In this document: one piece after another, positions 19,484 to 28,574 of the stretch
Numbering within the stretch: the stretch's first letter is position 1
How the letters are laid out: each line of letters begins with the position of its first letter
DNA from: Bacteroidota bacterium
GTDB lineage: Bacteria; Bacteroidota; Bacteroidia; Bacteroidales; JAAUTT01
Reading direction: 5' to 3'
DNA length: 64,000 nucleotides
NCBI GenBank assembly: GCA_030706405.1
Contig: JAUZOO010000004.1
Coordinates: 372,765 to 436,764 of the forward strand
Made by a program: the position numbers and the translations under genes
Notes under the pieces: generated by a model
Databases searched by the model: none
Seen by the model: the letters and a program-made list of their open reading frames with translations, nothing else
What the model was told of the DNA's origin: nothing

Positions 19484-22294
19484 TTAGAAAGAAGCCTTAA
19501 ATCCAAGATTGAAAAAACGGCACTGAGGGGCACTTCCTACATTAGTTTCCATCAATTTACGCTCCCCGGATATAGTAAGCAGACTCTCTCCGCTGAAATA
19601 TACGCTCAAAGCATGAACAAACGATTTTTTCAGGATATCCGGATCTAAATCATACGTAAGCTGCACCCTCGACAAGTCAAAACGGTTCGTCTTGTACTGC
19701 CAGAAAGTAGAATTTTGGAAATTATTGCTATTGTCTGTGGTGGTCAAACGTGGATAGGTGGCCGTATTTTTAGTTGCATCGGTCCAACGTCCCCAAACAA
19801 CATCTGAATATTTACTACTACCCTTTACCCAATAATAGGAACTATTTTTGAAACCAATAGCCCCAGTACTTCCCGTCCCCATGGCAAACAAGGTGAAATT
19901 TTTCCATTTTAAGGTAACATTTACCCCATAGGTAAATGGAGAAGCAGACCAGCCATTGTGGCCAAGGTTAACCTGGTCCTTCGAATTTACCACACCATCA
20001 CCATTAACATCCTGATATTTAAGATCACCAGGCTGTACATTGCCAAAAGTCTGTTGGGCATGATTAGTGATGTCTGTCTGATCCTGGAAGAACCCTTCAC
20101 AAACATACCCCCAGTAAGAATCCAAGGGTTTTCCTGCACGGTTTTGGTAAGCATCCAGATAGGCCTCATCCCTGCGGACCGCCTCAGTTGTAAGGTACAT
20201 TCCGCAAAAACCGAGTGTAGCATCCACCTGACCAATTTTTTTGTTCAGGTTCAAAGCAAAATCCACGCCGGTACGCCTGTCTTTATTATAATTCAGATAA
20301 GGCGCGAAATCGGTATAATACGAAGGATAAATGGTAGAGAGCCCTTGAGTTAATAAACCATTTGTGGTTTGTGTAAAATAATTAGCATCCAATGTAACCA
20401 TCTTGTTTAAAAGAGAAGCTTCCAGCCCTACACGAAACTCCTCACGCTGAATGGGCTTCATCACTTCAGGATCATCTTGACGTTTGGAAAGTGTTGTCCA
20501 ACCTCCGGAATTTCCATCGCGATAGGTGTACCATCCTCCGTTTTTGACAAAATAGCCTTTATACATGTAAAAGTCGGAAATATCTATATCCTGATTCAAT
20601 TTTGAATAAGAAGCGGTAAGTTTCAAGTTGTCCACAAAAGCCACATTGTCCTTGAAAAAATTTTCACCACTAAGGCGCCAACCTAAAGTAACCGTTGGAG
20701 AGAAAGCATTTCGGTGTCCTTCTGGCAATTTAGCCGAATGCATTTCTGCGCCTGAAAAATCAAAATAGTATTTATGCTTATAATTATAGGCCGCCTGAAA
20801 ACCAAGGTTCACACTACTTAAACTATGATATTGACTGCTCGAGTGGTCTGCATCGTTGGAAGCCCGGTTCTGATAGCCCCATCCTACTAACGTGGCAGAC
20901 ACATTGTGATCCTGGGCAAATGTGCGGTTATAATCAAACTGAGCCCTAGCTGACATAGTTTGTGTGTACGTGCTGCTTCCTACCGTTTCACTGGTAGTAT
21001 TGCCGTCATTACCATACTTTGTTAAGGAAGTAATAACGTCAGTTCCATTCACAGTTGACCAGGTAGGCTGGTAAACAGCATAAGCGACCTTATAAGCTTC
21101 GGAATAAAAGTCGGTATAGTCCATACTAAAACCGCTCTTAAACGACAAGCCATTCAAAACCGACCCCAGATCAGCGTTCATATTTACATCAAACATAAAC
21201 GTACGGTTTTTGTTTTTGATATAACCGGCTGCAAGCATATCCGAAAAAGCATTGGTCTGGTCTGTGGAAGTACCTCCTAAAAGATATTGCCCGTCAATCA
21301 CATGATTGCTATTTTTCACCATCGTTTGAAGTGAAGAATTGGAAGGGTCAAGCATACTGATCGGGATCAAAGGGGATATCCAGTTGGGGCGCAAAGTAGC
21401 CGAAGTGCCCCAGAAATCTCCCCGTCCGGTATAATTATCCGAAATTACAGCAGTAGCACTCGTTGACGCTTTAAGCCAACTGGTCAGGACCATATCGACA
21501 TTAGACCTTAAATTCAACCGAAAATCGCTATTATTCTTCTGTTCGCCATATTTTACCAGGCTATTATTATAAGACAGTCCCACATTAGTATAATAACGGG
21601 TACGCTCATTCCCTCCATAGGCTTCAGCGGTCACGTCTGATTTATTATAAGCCTTTTTCAGATAATCAGAACTAAAAAAGTCAACATCCGGATAGCGGTA
21701 CGGATTGGTACCTGCCCTCGTATTATCAATTGTAGCTTGATCATATGGCAAAGGGGTGATCCCATCATTGGTGCAAGCCTCATTATAAAGTGTCATATAA
21801 TCTGCCGCGTTCAAATAATTAGGATAACGTTTGGGGACATACAACCCTGTATTGGCACGCACGTCAACTGTAAGAGGTTTATTCGTCCCCCGTTTCGTAG
21901 TGATAAGGACAACCCCTTTGGCAGCCTTACTTCCATACAATACAATGGCATTACCACCTCTCATCACGGTAATGGATTCGACTTCGGATAAACGGACATC
22001 CGACGCATTGCGGGGGATACCATCCACCAATACCAGGCCGGCCTGGCCCCAGATATTCCCATTATAGCCCCCTACAAAGCTCTGAAGGCCATCAAGGCTA
22101 TAAGTACCATAACTCTTCTTCATCAATTCGGAGGCACTGACTGAAGAGACGGCTCCCAGCAAATCCTCTTTGGCTACCTTTCCAAAAGCAACATTTACAA
22201 GACTGTCCTTCTTTTCCTGCGCTTGTACACCGGTCCAATTTAAAAAAGACAGGGCGACAAGGGCATAACAGACATTTATTATTTTTTTCTTCAT
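19484..22294 (-). CDS. susC: SusC-like TonB-dependent outer-membrane importer lacking the N-terminal regulatory domain (XusC-like)
   Basis: This 936-residue SusC-type TonB-dependent receptor has a signal peptide to about residue 25 (GVQAQ). It enters almost at once into the plug (EDLLGAVSSVSASEL, LVLVDGIPR, AIVLYGSKAAKGVVLITTKRG) and then the 22-strand barrel, ending in an aromatic final strand (FFNLGFKASF). The carboxypeptidase-regulatory-like (CarboxypepD_reg) domain usual in SusC is missing, so it is shorter than the usual ~1000-1100 residues. This reduced form is the second SusC of tandem xylan systems. It imports oligosaccharides with the SusD encoded 24 bp downstream. The gene lies 79 bp after the first SusD of the operon. 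Confidence 0.93.
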   Translation of the reverse strand: MKKKIINVCYALVALSFLNWTGVQAQEKKDSLVNVAFGKVAKEDLLGAVSSVSASELMKKSYGTYSLDGLQSFVGGYNGNIWGQAGLVLVDGIPRNASDVRLSEVESITVMRGGNAIVLYGSKAAKGVVLITTKRGTNKPLTVDVRANTGLYVPKRYPNYLNAADYMTLYNEACTNDGITPLPYDQATIDNTRAGTNPYRYPDVDFFSSDYLKKAYNKSDVTAEAYGGNERTRYYTNVGLSYNNSLVKYGEQKNNSDFRLNLRSNVDMVLTSWLKASTSATAVISDNYTGRGDFWGTSATLRPNWISPLIPISMLDPSNSSLQTMVKNSNHVIDGQYLLGGTSTDQTNAFSDMLAAGYIKNKNRTFMFDVNMNADLGSVLNGLSFKSGFSMDYTDFYSEAYKVAYAVYQPTWSTVNGTDVITSLTKYGNDGNTTSETVGSSTYTQTMSARAQFDYNRTFAQDHNVSATLVGWGYQNRASNDADHSSSQYHSLSSVNLGFQAAYNYKHKYYFDFSGAEMHSAKLPEGHRNAFSPTVTLGWRLSGENFFKDNVAFVDNLKLTASYSKLNQDIDISDFYMYKGYFVKNGGWYTYRDGNSGGWTTLSKRQDDPEVMKPIQREEFRVGLEASLLNKMVTLDANYFTQTTNGLLTQGLSTIYPSYYTDFAPYLNYNKDRRTGVDFALNLNKKIGQVDATLGFCGMYLTTEAVRRDEAYLDAYQNRAGKPLDSYWGYVCEGFFQDQTDITNHAQQTFGNVQPGDLKYQDVNGDGVVNSKDQVNLGHNGWSASPFTYGVNVTLKWKNFTLFAMGTGSTGAIGFKNSSYYWVKGSSKYSDVVWGRWTDATKNTATYPRLTTTDNSNNFQNSTFWQYKTNRFDLSRVQLTYDLDPDILKKSFVHALSVYFSGESLLTISGERKLMETNVGSAPQCRFFNLGFKASF

Positions 22295-22373
22295 TTTATC
22301 GCTAGTTTAATATTAAACAGTTAATTACCGGTAATCGTCAGCTTCGCCAACGTTTCACGATAATTTGTTTTCA

Positions 22374-24305
22374 TTACCATCCCGGATTCTGGCTAAACCC
22401 TTTGTACAGGTTCACATCAGATGTCAGAAACGGGAACCAATAGTTTCTTGGCCCAAATTGTCTTTCTATTATAACAGTTTCCCTGAAGTTCTTCACGTGC
22501 CCGTTTTGAGGATTTTGGTACAATACACTGCTCGGCACATCGTTGGCCCGATCAAACTCAATTCCCTTCTTTAATGTATAAGGCCTCTTGTCCAATAGCA
22601 ACCAACGACGAAGATCTACAAAACGATGGCCTTCGAATGCCAATTCAACGGCACGTTCCCGTCGTAACTCACCCATAAAAAGATCCGGATCGTCAACAAA
22701 TTTTTGAGCGACCTGCCCAACACCCGCTCTATCGCGAATTACATTCACAGCCTTTTGCGCAGTGAGATAATAATTCGGGTCTTTCCCTTGCGATCCACCG
22801 TAAGCTACTGCAGCTGCTTCTGCATACATCAGATAAACATCGGCCAAACGCATAAATGATAATGACATGGTTGTACCCTTTACATAACCATCCCAGTCGT
22901 TCATCAATCTTGGGAGAAATTTGGTAAGTATATATCCCGTTGTCATTCCTTTTGCCCCGGTAGTACCTCCTGTCCGATAGGCCCCTCCCGAATAAAGGGC
23001 TGCATATTGAACATTTTCAGCCAATTTACTATTCAACGCACATTTAGCTCCATCAAACATTATATCAGTATAAAACCGAGGGTCCCTGTTTTTCCAGGGA
23101 TATTCCGGATCATACCCAGATTCAGGGTCCTTAACTGTAGGATCCTTAATAGGCATCCCATTAGCCATTCCATAATAATCTATATAGTTAGCCGTAGGTG
23201 AACATTTTATACCAGAATTATTAATAGATGCCGGACGATAGTCATTCGTCTGGTTCCACTGAAAACGGCCAGCAACCTCTGCCGTATTTTCCATAAAAAT
23301 GGCCTCTCTTACCACTTCTCCATTAACAGTGGCCGTTCCTGGGAGTTTACCACCCTGGTTGTAAGTATAGAATAAATCCGAATAATTGCTAAAAGGAACT
23401 AAACCATAACGCTTAGTAGATTCACAAAGTTGAAGGGCCTGTGCAAATGCATTTGTTGCTTTTTTGCAGTAGTCTATATCATAAGTCTGTTTACCTGTTG
23501 ATGCACTATTCATCAAAGGACTGCCTGCCCAAAGTAAATTTTTGCCCAAATAGGCAAGCGCCATAATCTTATTAATGCGCAAATTGTTATTTCCTGGCGT
23601 TAAATTCTGTTTCACCGTTGTCTGGGGCCAATCAATCTTGTCCCAATCAACCGGCAACAAATCTGCAGCTTTCTGAAAATCTTTAGCAACACTGTCGGCC
23701 AGGGCCTGGTAACTCAGTCGTGGAAGTTGCGGGGCCTGATCGGAAGGCAATACTGAATTAACGTAAGGCAAGCCGCCCCAATACTGCATTAACATGAAGT
23801 GAAACCAGCCTCTAAAGAAATACAACTGTCCGGCAATAAGGTTTTTCTCCACATCAGAGGCTTCAGTCAGTTTATCCAGATTAGCAATCCCTATGTTAGC
23901 CTTTCGGATACCGTACCAGCTCAATCCCCAAAGATTCCCTTTATCTCCACGGGTATTAGAAGAAGGCACTCCCCCATTTTTAAACCAGGAACCAAATATG
24001 GCATTATTCCAAGCTCTATAATCCCCCTGGTCTACATTATAAGCAAACAAACGGGATTCTCCTAGTTCCCATAACTCCTCTTCCCCAAAATTCCAATTAT
24101 TATGGGACCCTATAGCTGTTACTAAAGGTATACAGTTATACAACTCTTCCGTAAAACCTTGGAAATTCGTAAAATTTTTATAGGCATCTGTCGGGCTTAT
24201 ATCACTAAGGGGTGACTTATCCAAATAATCAGTACAGGAATTGAACCCGAAAAAGCTCACTATCAATGCAGATGACATTAATATTTTGCTAAAATATTTT
24301 TTCAT
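22374..24305 (-). CDS. susD: SusD/RagB-like surface glycan-binding lipoprotein (XusB-like)
   Basis: This 643-residue lipoprotein has the lipobox GFNSC (Cys about 24). SusD family marks are the early DYLDKSPLSDISPTDAY segment, YFFRGWFHFMLMQYWGGLP and the C-terminal RRERAVELAFEGHRFVDLRR. The family reads oligosaccharides at the cell surface and forms the lid of SusC. The start lies 11 bp from the stop of its SusC gene, which indicates tight co-translation. It is the first SusD of the tandem pair system, in the position of XusB, a documented xylan binder in related loci. The ligand assignment here is by context. Confidence 0.93.
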   Translation of the reverse strand: MKKYFSKILMSSALIVSFFGFNSCTDYLDKSPLSDISPTDAYKNFTNFQGFTEELYNCIPLVTAIGSHNNWNFGEEELWELGESRLFAYNVDQGDYRAWNNAIFGSWFKNGGVPSSNTRGDKGNLWGLSWYGIRKANIGIANLDKLTEASDVEKNLIAGQLYFFRGWFHFMLMQYWGGLPYVNSVLPSDQAPQLPRLSYQALADSVAKDFQKAADLLPVDWDKIDWPQTTVKQNLTPGNNNLRINKIMALAYLGKNLLWAGSPLMNSASTGKQTYDIDYCKKATNAFAQALQLCESTKRYGLVPFSNYSDLFYTYNQGGKLPGTATVNGEVVREAIFMENTAEVAGRFQWNQTNDYRPASINNSGIKCSPTANYIDYYGMANGMPIKDPTVKDPESGYDPEYPWKNRDPRFYTDIMFDGAKCALNSKLAENVQYAALYSGGAYRTGGTTGAKGMTTGYILTKFLPRLMNDWDGYVKGTTMSLSFMRLADVYLMYAEAAAVAYGGSQGKDPNYYLTAQKAVNVIRDRAGVGQVAQKFVDDPDLFMGELRRERAVELAFEGHRFVDLRRWLLLDKRPYTLKKGIEFDRANDVPSSVLYQNPQNGHVKNFRETVIIERQFGPRNYWFPFLTSDVNLYKGFSQNPGW

Positions 24306-24316
24306 GTTCTAATCAA

Positions 24317-27300
24317 TTAAAAAGTTAAATCTACACCAAGGTTAAACCGTCTAACAGTTGGATAAGCCCCCGTACTGGAACTGTTGTTGTTAAAGTTAGA
24401 CTCACGGTCATCCGGCATCTTGGTCCACAGTAATAAATTATCACCATTCAAATAAAGTCTGCAAGACTGCATTCCGATTTTCTTCACAAAATTACCTTTA
24501 AAAGTATAGGCAACCTCCGCGTTTTTTAGGCGCAAATAAGACCCATCGTACAAGTAACGGGTTCCGGAAGCATCAGAGCCTTGGGCTTGAGACCATCGGG
24601 GCAAAGGAGTCCCACTCCCACCTTTGGTCCAATAGGTCCCTTCCTTATACACAATATCTGACGAAGATTGGAAAGAAGGAAATGTAACCTCACGTGTCAC
24701 ATTGTTTACCCCATAAAACTGAACAAAACAGCTAAGGCCTTTCCATTCAAAACCCAAAGAAAAATTATAGGTATTCTGCGGGATACTTGAATATTGGTAA
24801 GGAGCCTGATCATAAGTATCAATAACCCCATCTCCATTAAAGTCTACAATATTATAGTCGCCGGTAGTTTTGTTACTATTGTTGGTAGACCTGGCGGTAC
24901 TCCCGTACACATCATCCCAGGTTTGAAGTTGCCCTTTATCAATGTATGCCTTAGTCTGCCCCATGCTAAAACCTGCCCGCTTCTGGTATGAAGGAAGCAA
25001 TGATGGGTCATCACGTTCGATCACCTCGTTAACGGCATGGGTCATATTGATATTAGACCACAGTCTAATATTATTGGCAAACTTATGGCTCAGTTTCAAC
25101 TCGATTTCATATCCGTGGCTGTTTACCTTACCCAGATTGGCTACCGGGGCAGCAACCCCGAAATAGGTAGAAATAGCACGATCTGTACCAGTAATCAAAA
25201 TATCTGAACGTTTGTCACTGAACAAATCTACCGTACCAGAAACATCGCCTCCCAACAAGGCAAAGTCAACACCAAAGTTACGCTTCAAATTCGTCTCCCA
25301 CGAAACATTCGGGTTCCCTAAAGAAGTCTGACGATAAAAAGTATAGGGAGTATTGGCTGGGATATCCCCCAGCTGAGCGTTCCCTCCATAAGTCCACTGA
25401 TCCCTATAAAGCCAGCGAGATGTACCTGTTACATTATCATCCCCCACTTTACCTATTGAAGCACGCAACTTCAACATATCAATAAAACTAAAAGATTTCA
25501 TAAAATCTTCACCACTTACCATCCAGCCTCCAGAGATAGAAGGGAAGAAGGCAAAGCGCTTATTCGAGCCAAATTTCTCTGAACCATTATAAGCTCCATT
25601 GATTTCTGCGAAATATTTTGTCGCAAAGTTGTAAGTAAAACGGAAAGCCCAGTCCTCACGATAGTGAGGAAACTCACTACCGGTAGCTACCTTATCGCGA
25701 CTAAAAAGTCCCAAAGCGGTAACATCGTGCCGGCCAAACTTACGGGCATAGTTTAATTGAACGGAATAGTACTGTTTGCGGTAGGTTGCCGTCTGATCAA
25801 TAGAGCCGGCCTGGCTACTCCACCGTACCCCTTCAGAAAAATCCAACTGCGAGTTTGCATCTACCGGGTATTGATAAACAATAGCCCCGGTTAAAGGATT
25901 CATCCACATGCGTTGGGGATAATTATACAAATCGTTGATCCCCCGGCCGGTTTCCTTAAATGTATTATCCAGAGTAAAGCTAGCCCTCGCTCCAAGTCCT
26001 TTTGTGATCATATCCAACTTTTGGTCTAAAATAAAGTCGGTATTAAGCTGGGTAGTGGTCCTCTTCTCTATCCCGGACATAGCTAAATCACAAACCGAAT
26101 TTGGAACGTCTGTTTTTCTGGGATCATAGTACGACCACATACCAGTAGTGGAATACTTAACAGGCATAGCATCCGGGGCGGTACGATAAGCAGAGATCCA
26201 ATAACCAGCATCTCCATCCTGAGCCCCCCAAGGCAATTTACGTACACCATTGGAGCCAAACAGATTAGTAGAAAACTTGGTAGTACTGGTAAGATTAAAG
26301 TCCAAATTACTCCGAATGTTGATCCGGTCATACCCATAACCTGGTTCGTACCCCCTATCATTCTGAAAGGTTTTAAACAAGTCCCCTTCATGCAGGTAAT
26401 CAGCAGAAGCAAAATATTTCACAACTTTTGTACCTCCGGATACATTCACGCTTGCATTATAGGACATCGCATAATCTTTAAACAATTCCTTTTCCCAGTC
26501 CACATTCGGGTAACGATCAGCCTCATAGGCATTGGCAGGATAACGGTATTTTTTGACCATTTCACTCGGTATATAAGAAGCCCATGCACCCGCGCCCGAA
26601 CCTATATTAAGCTCCCGCTCAATGACCAAGTCCTTAATCGAAAGCGCATCATAGGAATCATATTTTTCAGGAAGTTTCGAACGAACCTTTGCTGTCATGT
26701 TAGCCCTGACGTTAATGCTGGCTTTCCCTTCCGAACCTCTTTTCGTGTTAATCAAAATAACCCCATTAGCACCCCTCACACCATATATAGCAGTAGCCGA
26801 GGCATCCTTTAAAACAGAAACACTCTCAACTGAGTTTATATCAACGGTATTCATAGGGCGTTCAATACCATCAACCAAAATCAGAGGGTCGCTATTATTC
26901 CAGGAAGTTTGGGAACGGATAACAATCTTCGGGTCTTCAGCCCCCGGCATACCTGTAGCACTAAACGCAACTACCCCGGGCAAGTTCCCGGTAAGGGCTG
27001 CTCCAAGGCTGGAAACGCCCCCAGCACGTTCAAGTTCTTTACTTGATGTTTGCGTTATGGACCCTACAACTGATTCTTTTTTCTGTTTTCCATAACCAAC
27101 CACAACAACATCGTCCAAAACAACATTACTCTCCTTCAATACAATGGTAATGTTATCGCTACCGGTTAAATTTACCTCCTGAGTTTTCATTCCTATAAAA
27201 GAAACAACCAATGTTTGATTTTTCCCCGAGGGTACATTCAACAAGAATTCACCGTTTGTATTTGTTATTGAGCCCGATTTATTCCCTTTCAGCATTACGG

Positions 27301-27478
27301 TTGCCCCAGGAACAGGCATTTGTTTCTCATCAACTACAACTCCTTTAATGGTTTTATTCTGAGCAAATACAGAAGTACTGTAGAGAAATACTAATGAGAA
27401 CAAAAATCTTGTCAGAAACAACCTTTTACAGTTAAGTAAAGAAATTGCTTTATGCAATATTTTGATTTCTTTTTCCAT
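24317..27478 (-). CDS. susC: SusC-like TonB-dependent outer-membrane importer (XusA-like)
   Basis: This 1053-residue SusC has a long basic pre-segment before the signal helix (FLFSLVFLYSTSVFAQ). A CarboxypepD_reg domain (about 43-115, TIKGVVVDEKQMPVPGATV) is followed by the linker VLDDVVVVGYGKQ, the TonB plug (LPGVVAF, ILVDGIERP, ATAIYGVRGANGVILI) and the barrel. It is the first gene of the tandem operon 27478-16586 (susC-susD-susC-susD-DUF1735) and is probably induced by the HTCS, since HTCS proteins normally activate the adjacent sus operon. The predicted cargo is xylo-oligosaccharide, from synteny with known xylan loci. Confidence 0.95.
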   Translation of the reverse strand: MEKEIKILHKAISLLNCKRLFLTRFLFSLVFLYSTSVFAQNKTIKGVVVDEKQMPVPGATVMLKGNKSGSITNTNGEFLLNVPSGKNQTLVVSFIGMKTQEVNLTGSDNITIVLKESNVVLDDVVVVGYGKQKKESVVGSITQTSSKELERAGGVSSLGAALTGNLPGVVAFSATGMPGAEDPKIVIRSQTSWNNSDPLILVDGIERPMNTVDINSVESVSVLKDASATAIYGVRGANGVILINTKRGSEGKASINVRANMTAKVRSKLPEKYDSYDALSIKDLVIERELNIGSGAGAWASYIPSEMVKKYRYPANAYEADRYPNVDWEKELFKDYAMSYNASVNVSGGTKVVKYFASADYLHEGDLFKTFQNDRGYEPGYGYDRINIRSNLDFNLTSTTKFSTNLFGSNGVRKLPWGAQDGDAGYWISAYRTAPDAMPVKYSTTGMWSYYDPRKTDVPNSVCDLAMSGIEKRTTTQLNTDFILDQKLDMITKGLGARASFTLDNTFKETGRGINDLYNYPQRMWMNPLTGAIVYQYPVDANSQLDFSEGVRWSSQAGSIDQTATYRKQYYSVQLNYARKFGRHDVTALGLFSRDKVATGSEFPHYREDWAFRFTYNFATKYFAEINGAYNGSEKFGSNKRFAFFPSISGGWMVSGEDFMKSFSFIDMLKLRASIGKVGDDNVTGTSRWLYRDQWTYGGNAQLGDIPANTPYTFYRQTSLGNPNVSWETNLKRNFGVDFALLGGDVSGTVDLFSDKRSDILITGTDRAISTYFGVAAPVANLGKVNSHGYEIELKLSHKFANNIRLWSNINMTHAVNEVIERDDPSLLPSYQKRAGFSMGQTKAYIDKGQLQTWDDVYGSTARSTNNSNKTTGDYNIVDFNGDGVIDTYDQAPYQYSSIPQNTYNFSLGFEWKGLSCFVQFYGVNNVTREVTFPSFQSSSDIVYKEGTYWTKGGSGTPLPRWSQAQGSDASGTRYLYDGSYLRLKNAEVAYTFKGNFVKKIGMQSCRLYLNGDNLLLWTKMPDDRESNFNNNSSSTGAYPTVRRFNLGVDLTF

Positions 27479-28484
27479 TATACTACTAATTAATTTGATT
27501 TTGCATTTATCACCTGATGATAAAATTTAAACTTATACACAAAATTTTCTTAATTCTTGGTGTATTTAATAATACATTCATAAAGATAAGCAATTAGCTG
27601 TCGTTAATAATCCTAATCATAAATTGTAAGTTTTAATTGTTTAGTTAGTTGACAATAGAACTTTTATAAAAACTAGCTCTATGCCTTTTTATGTTTATGC
27701 ACAATAGAAGCATTATTCACTACAAGTATATTCAGGCCCAATCCCGGAAAGATATCCATCAAAATTCTGCCATATATCCAAATGCACAGAGGACCGACGA
27801 ACAAACCTGTCCGTAGAAAGCCTTGTATGAATAAGCAATAACCTTTAAGGTTTATCCGTAAAACAATAGTGATATTTCGGCAATTTTGAGGTAATTAAAG
27901 AAGCCGTATTCTCTGACATTTTCATATTCCACAATAGGAACATGATTGGAGTCCCAAAGGGAGCCTTAATTTTTAGAAGTTGTGTAATCATACATTAGCT
28001 AGTTAGTCAGTACTTAAATCTCGACCAATTATTAGGTCCGGATCAAAGATATTTTCACCTTGAGCATTCGTTGTTATCACTGAGTAACAAAAAAAAGTAC
28101 CACAGTAACAACTAACCCAAAACACAATTAACCAAAAACTTACACTAACTAAAAACACAAAACATTGAAGGAATATACAAATGAACAGCTTACTTAAAAC
28201 TGCCTACCGAAGATAATTTCAGCTTCCACTGGTTAATTTTCCAGTTCATGCCTAGACAAAAAACAAACCATGTAATGAACCCTTCATTGGGTCATTCGAG
28301 CTTTCCGCTTAAAAAATGCGATCAACCTTTGGCAAAAGGCTCTTTAAAATATCTGTAATTACGCATATAAGGTTGGGGGAGGCATCTCCTACCTATTACT
28401 ATAAACTCAGGAGATCAATCAATATAAAAAACCTCCTTCTTCAATTCGTCTCAATAAAAACGAATAATCCGGAGGCCATTTCAG
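27479..28484. other. 1-kb upstream region of the tandem sus operon
   Basis: This gap between the two leftward sus operons should hold the HTCS-responsive promoter of the operon at 27478. It is AT-rich with no credible gene. A small hairpin with one bulge (AATGAACCC near 28276 with GGGTCATT near 28298) and an ATTCGT/ACGAAT repeat near 28446-28466 are visible. I found no exact TAnnTTTG on the minus strand. Confidence 0.4.
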
Positions 28485-28524
28485 AAGAGACTGCCATCCT
28501 TGTTGTAAAAGAAGACAGTCTCTT
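28485..28524 (-). terminator. Probable terminator of the third sus operon
   Basis: A 9-bp perfect stem, AAGAGACTG (28485-28493) with CAGTCTCTT (28516-28524), has a 22-nt loop and lies 50 bp beyond the SusD stop. There is no clear T-run on the minus strand; the T-rich side is on the plus strand. The assignment rests on position. Confidence 0.4.
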
Positions 28525-28574
28525 TCCATTTTATAAATATTTGTAAATTTTATTTCAATTAACTTCTTACCATA

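Noticed and set aside
28316-28546. 76-codon plus-strand frame between the two sus operons
   Set aside because: No signal peptide, domain or recognisable composition; it overlaps a probable terminator hairpin and lies in an AT-rich intergenic region.
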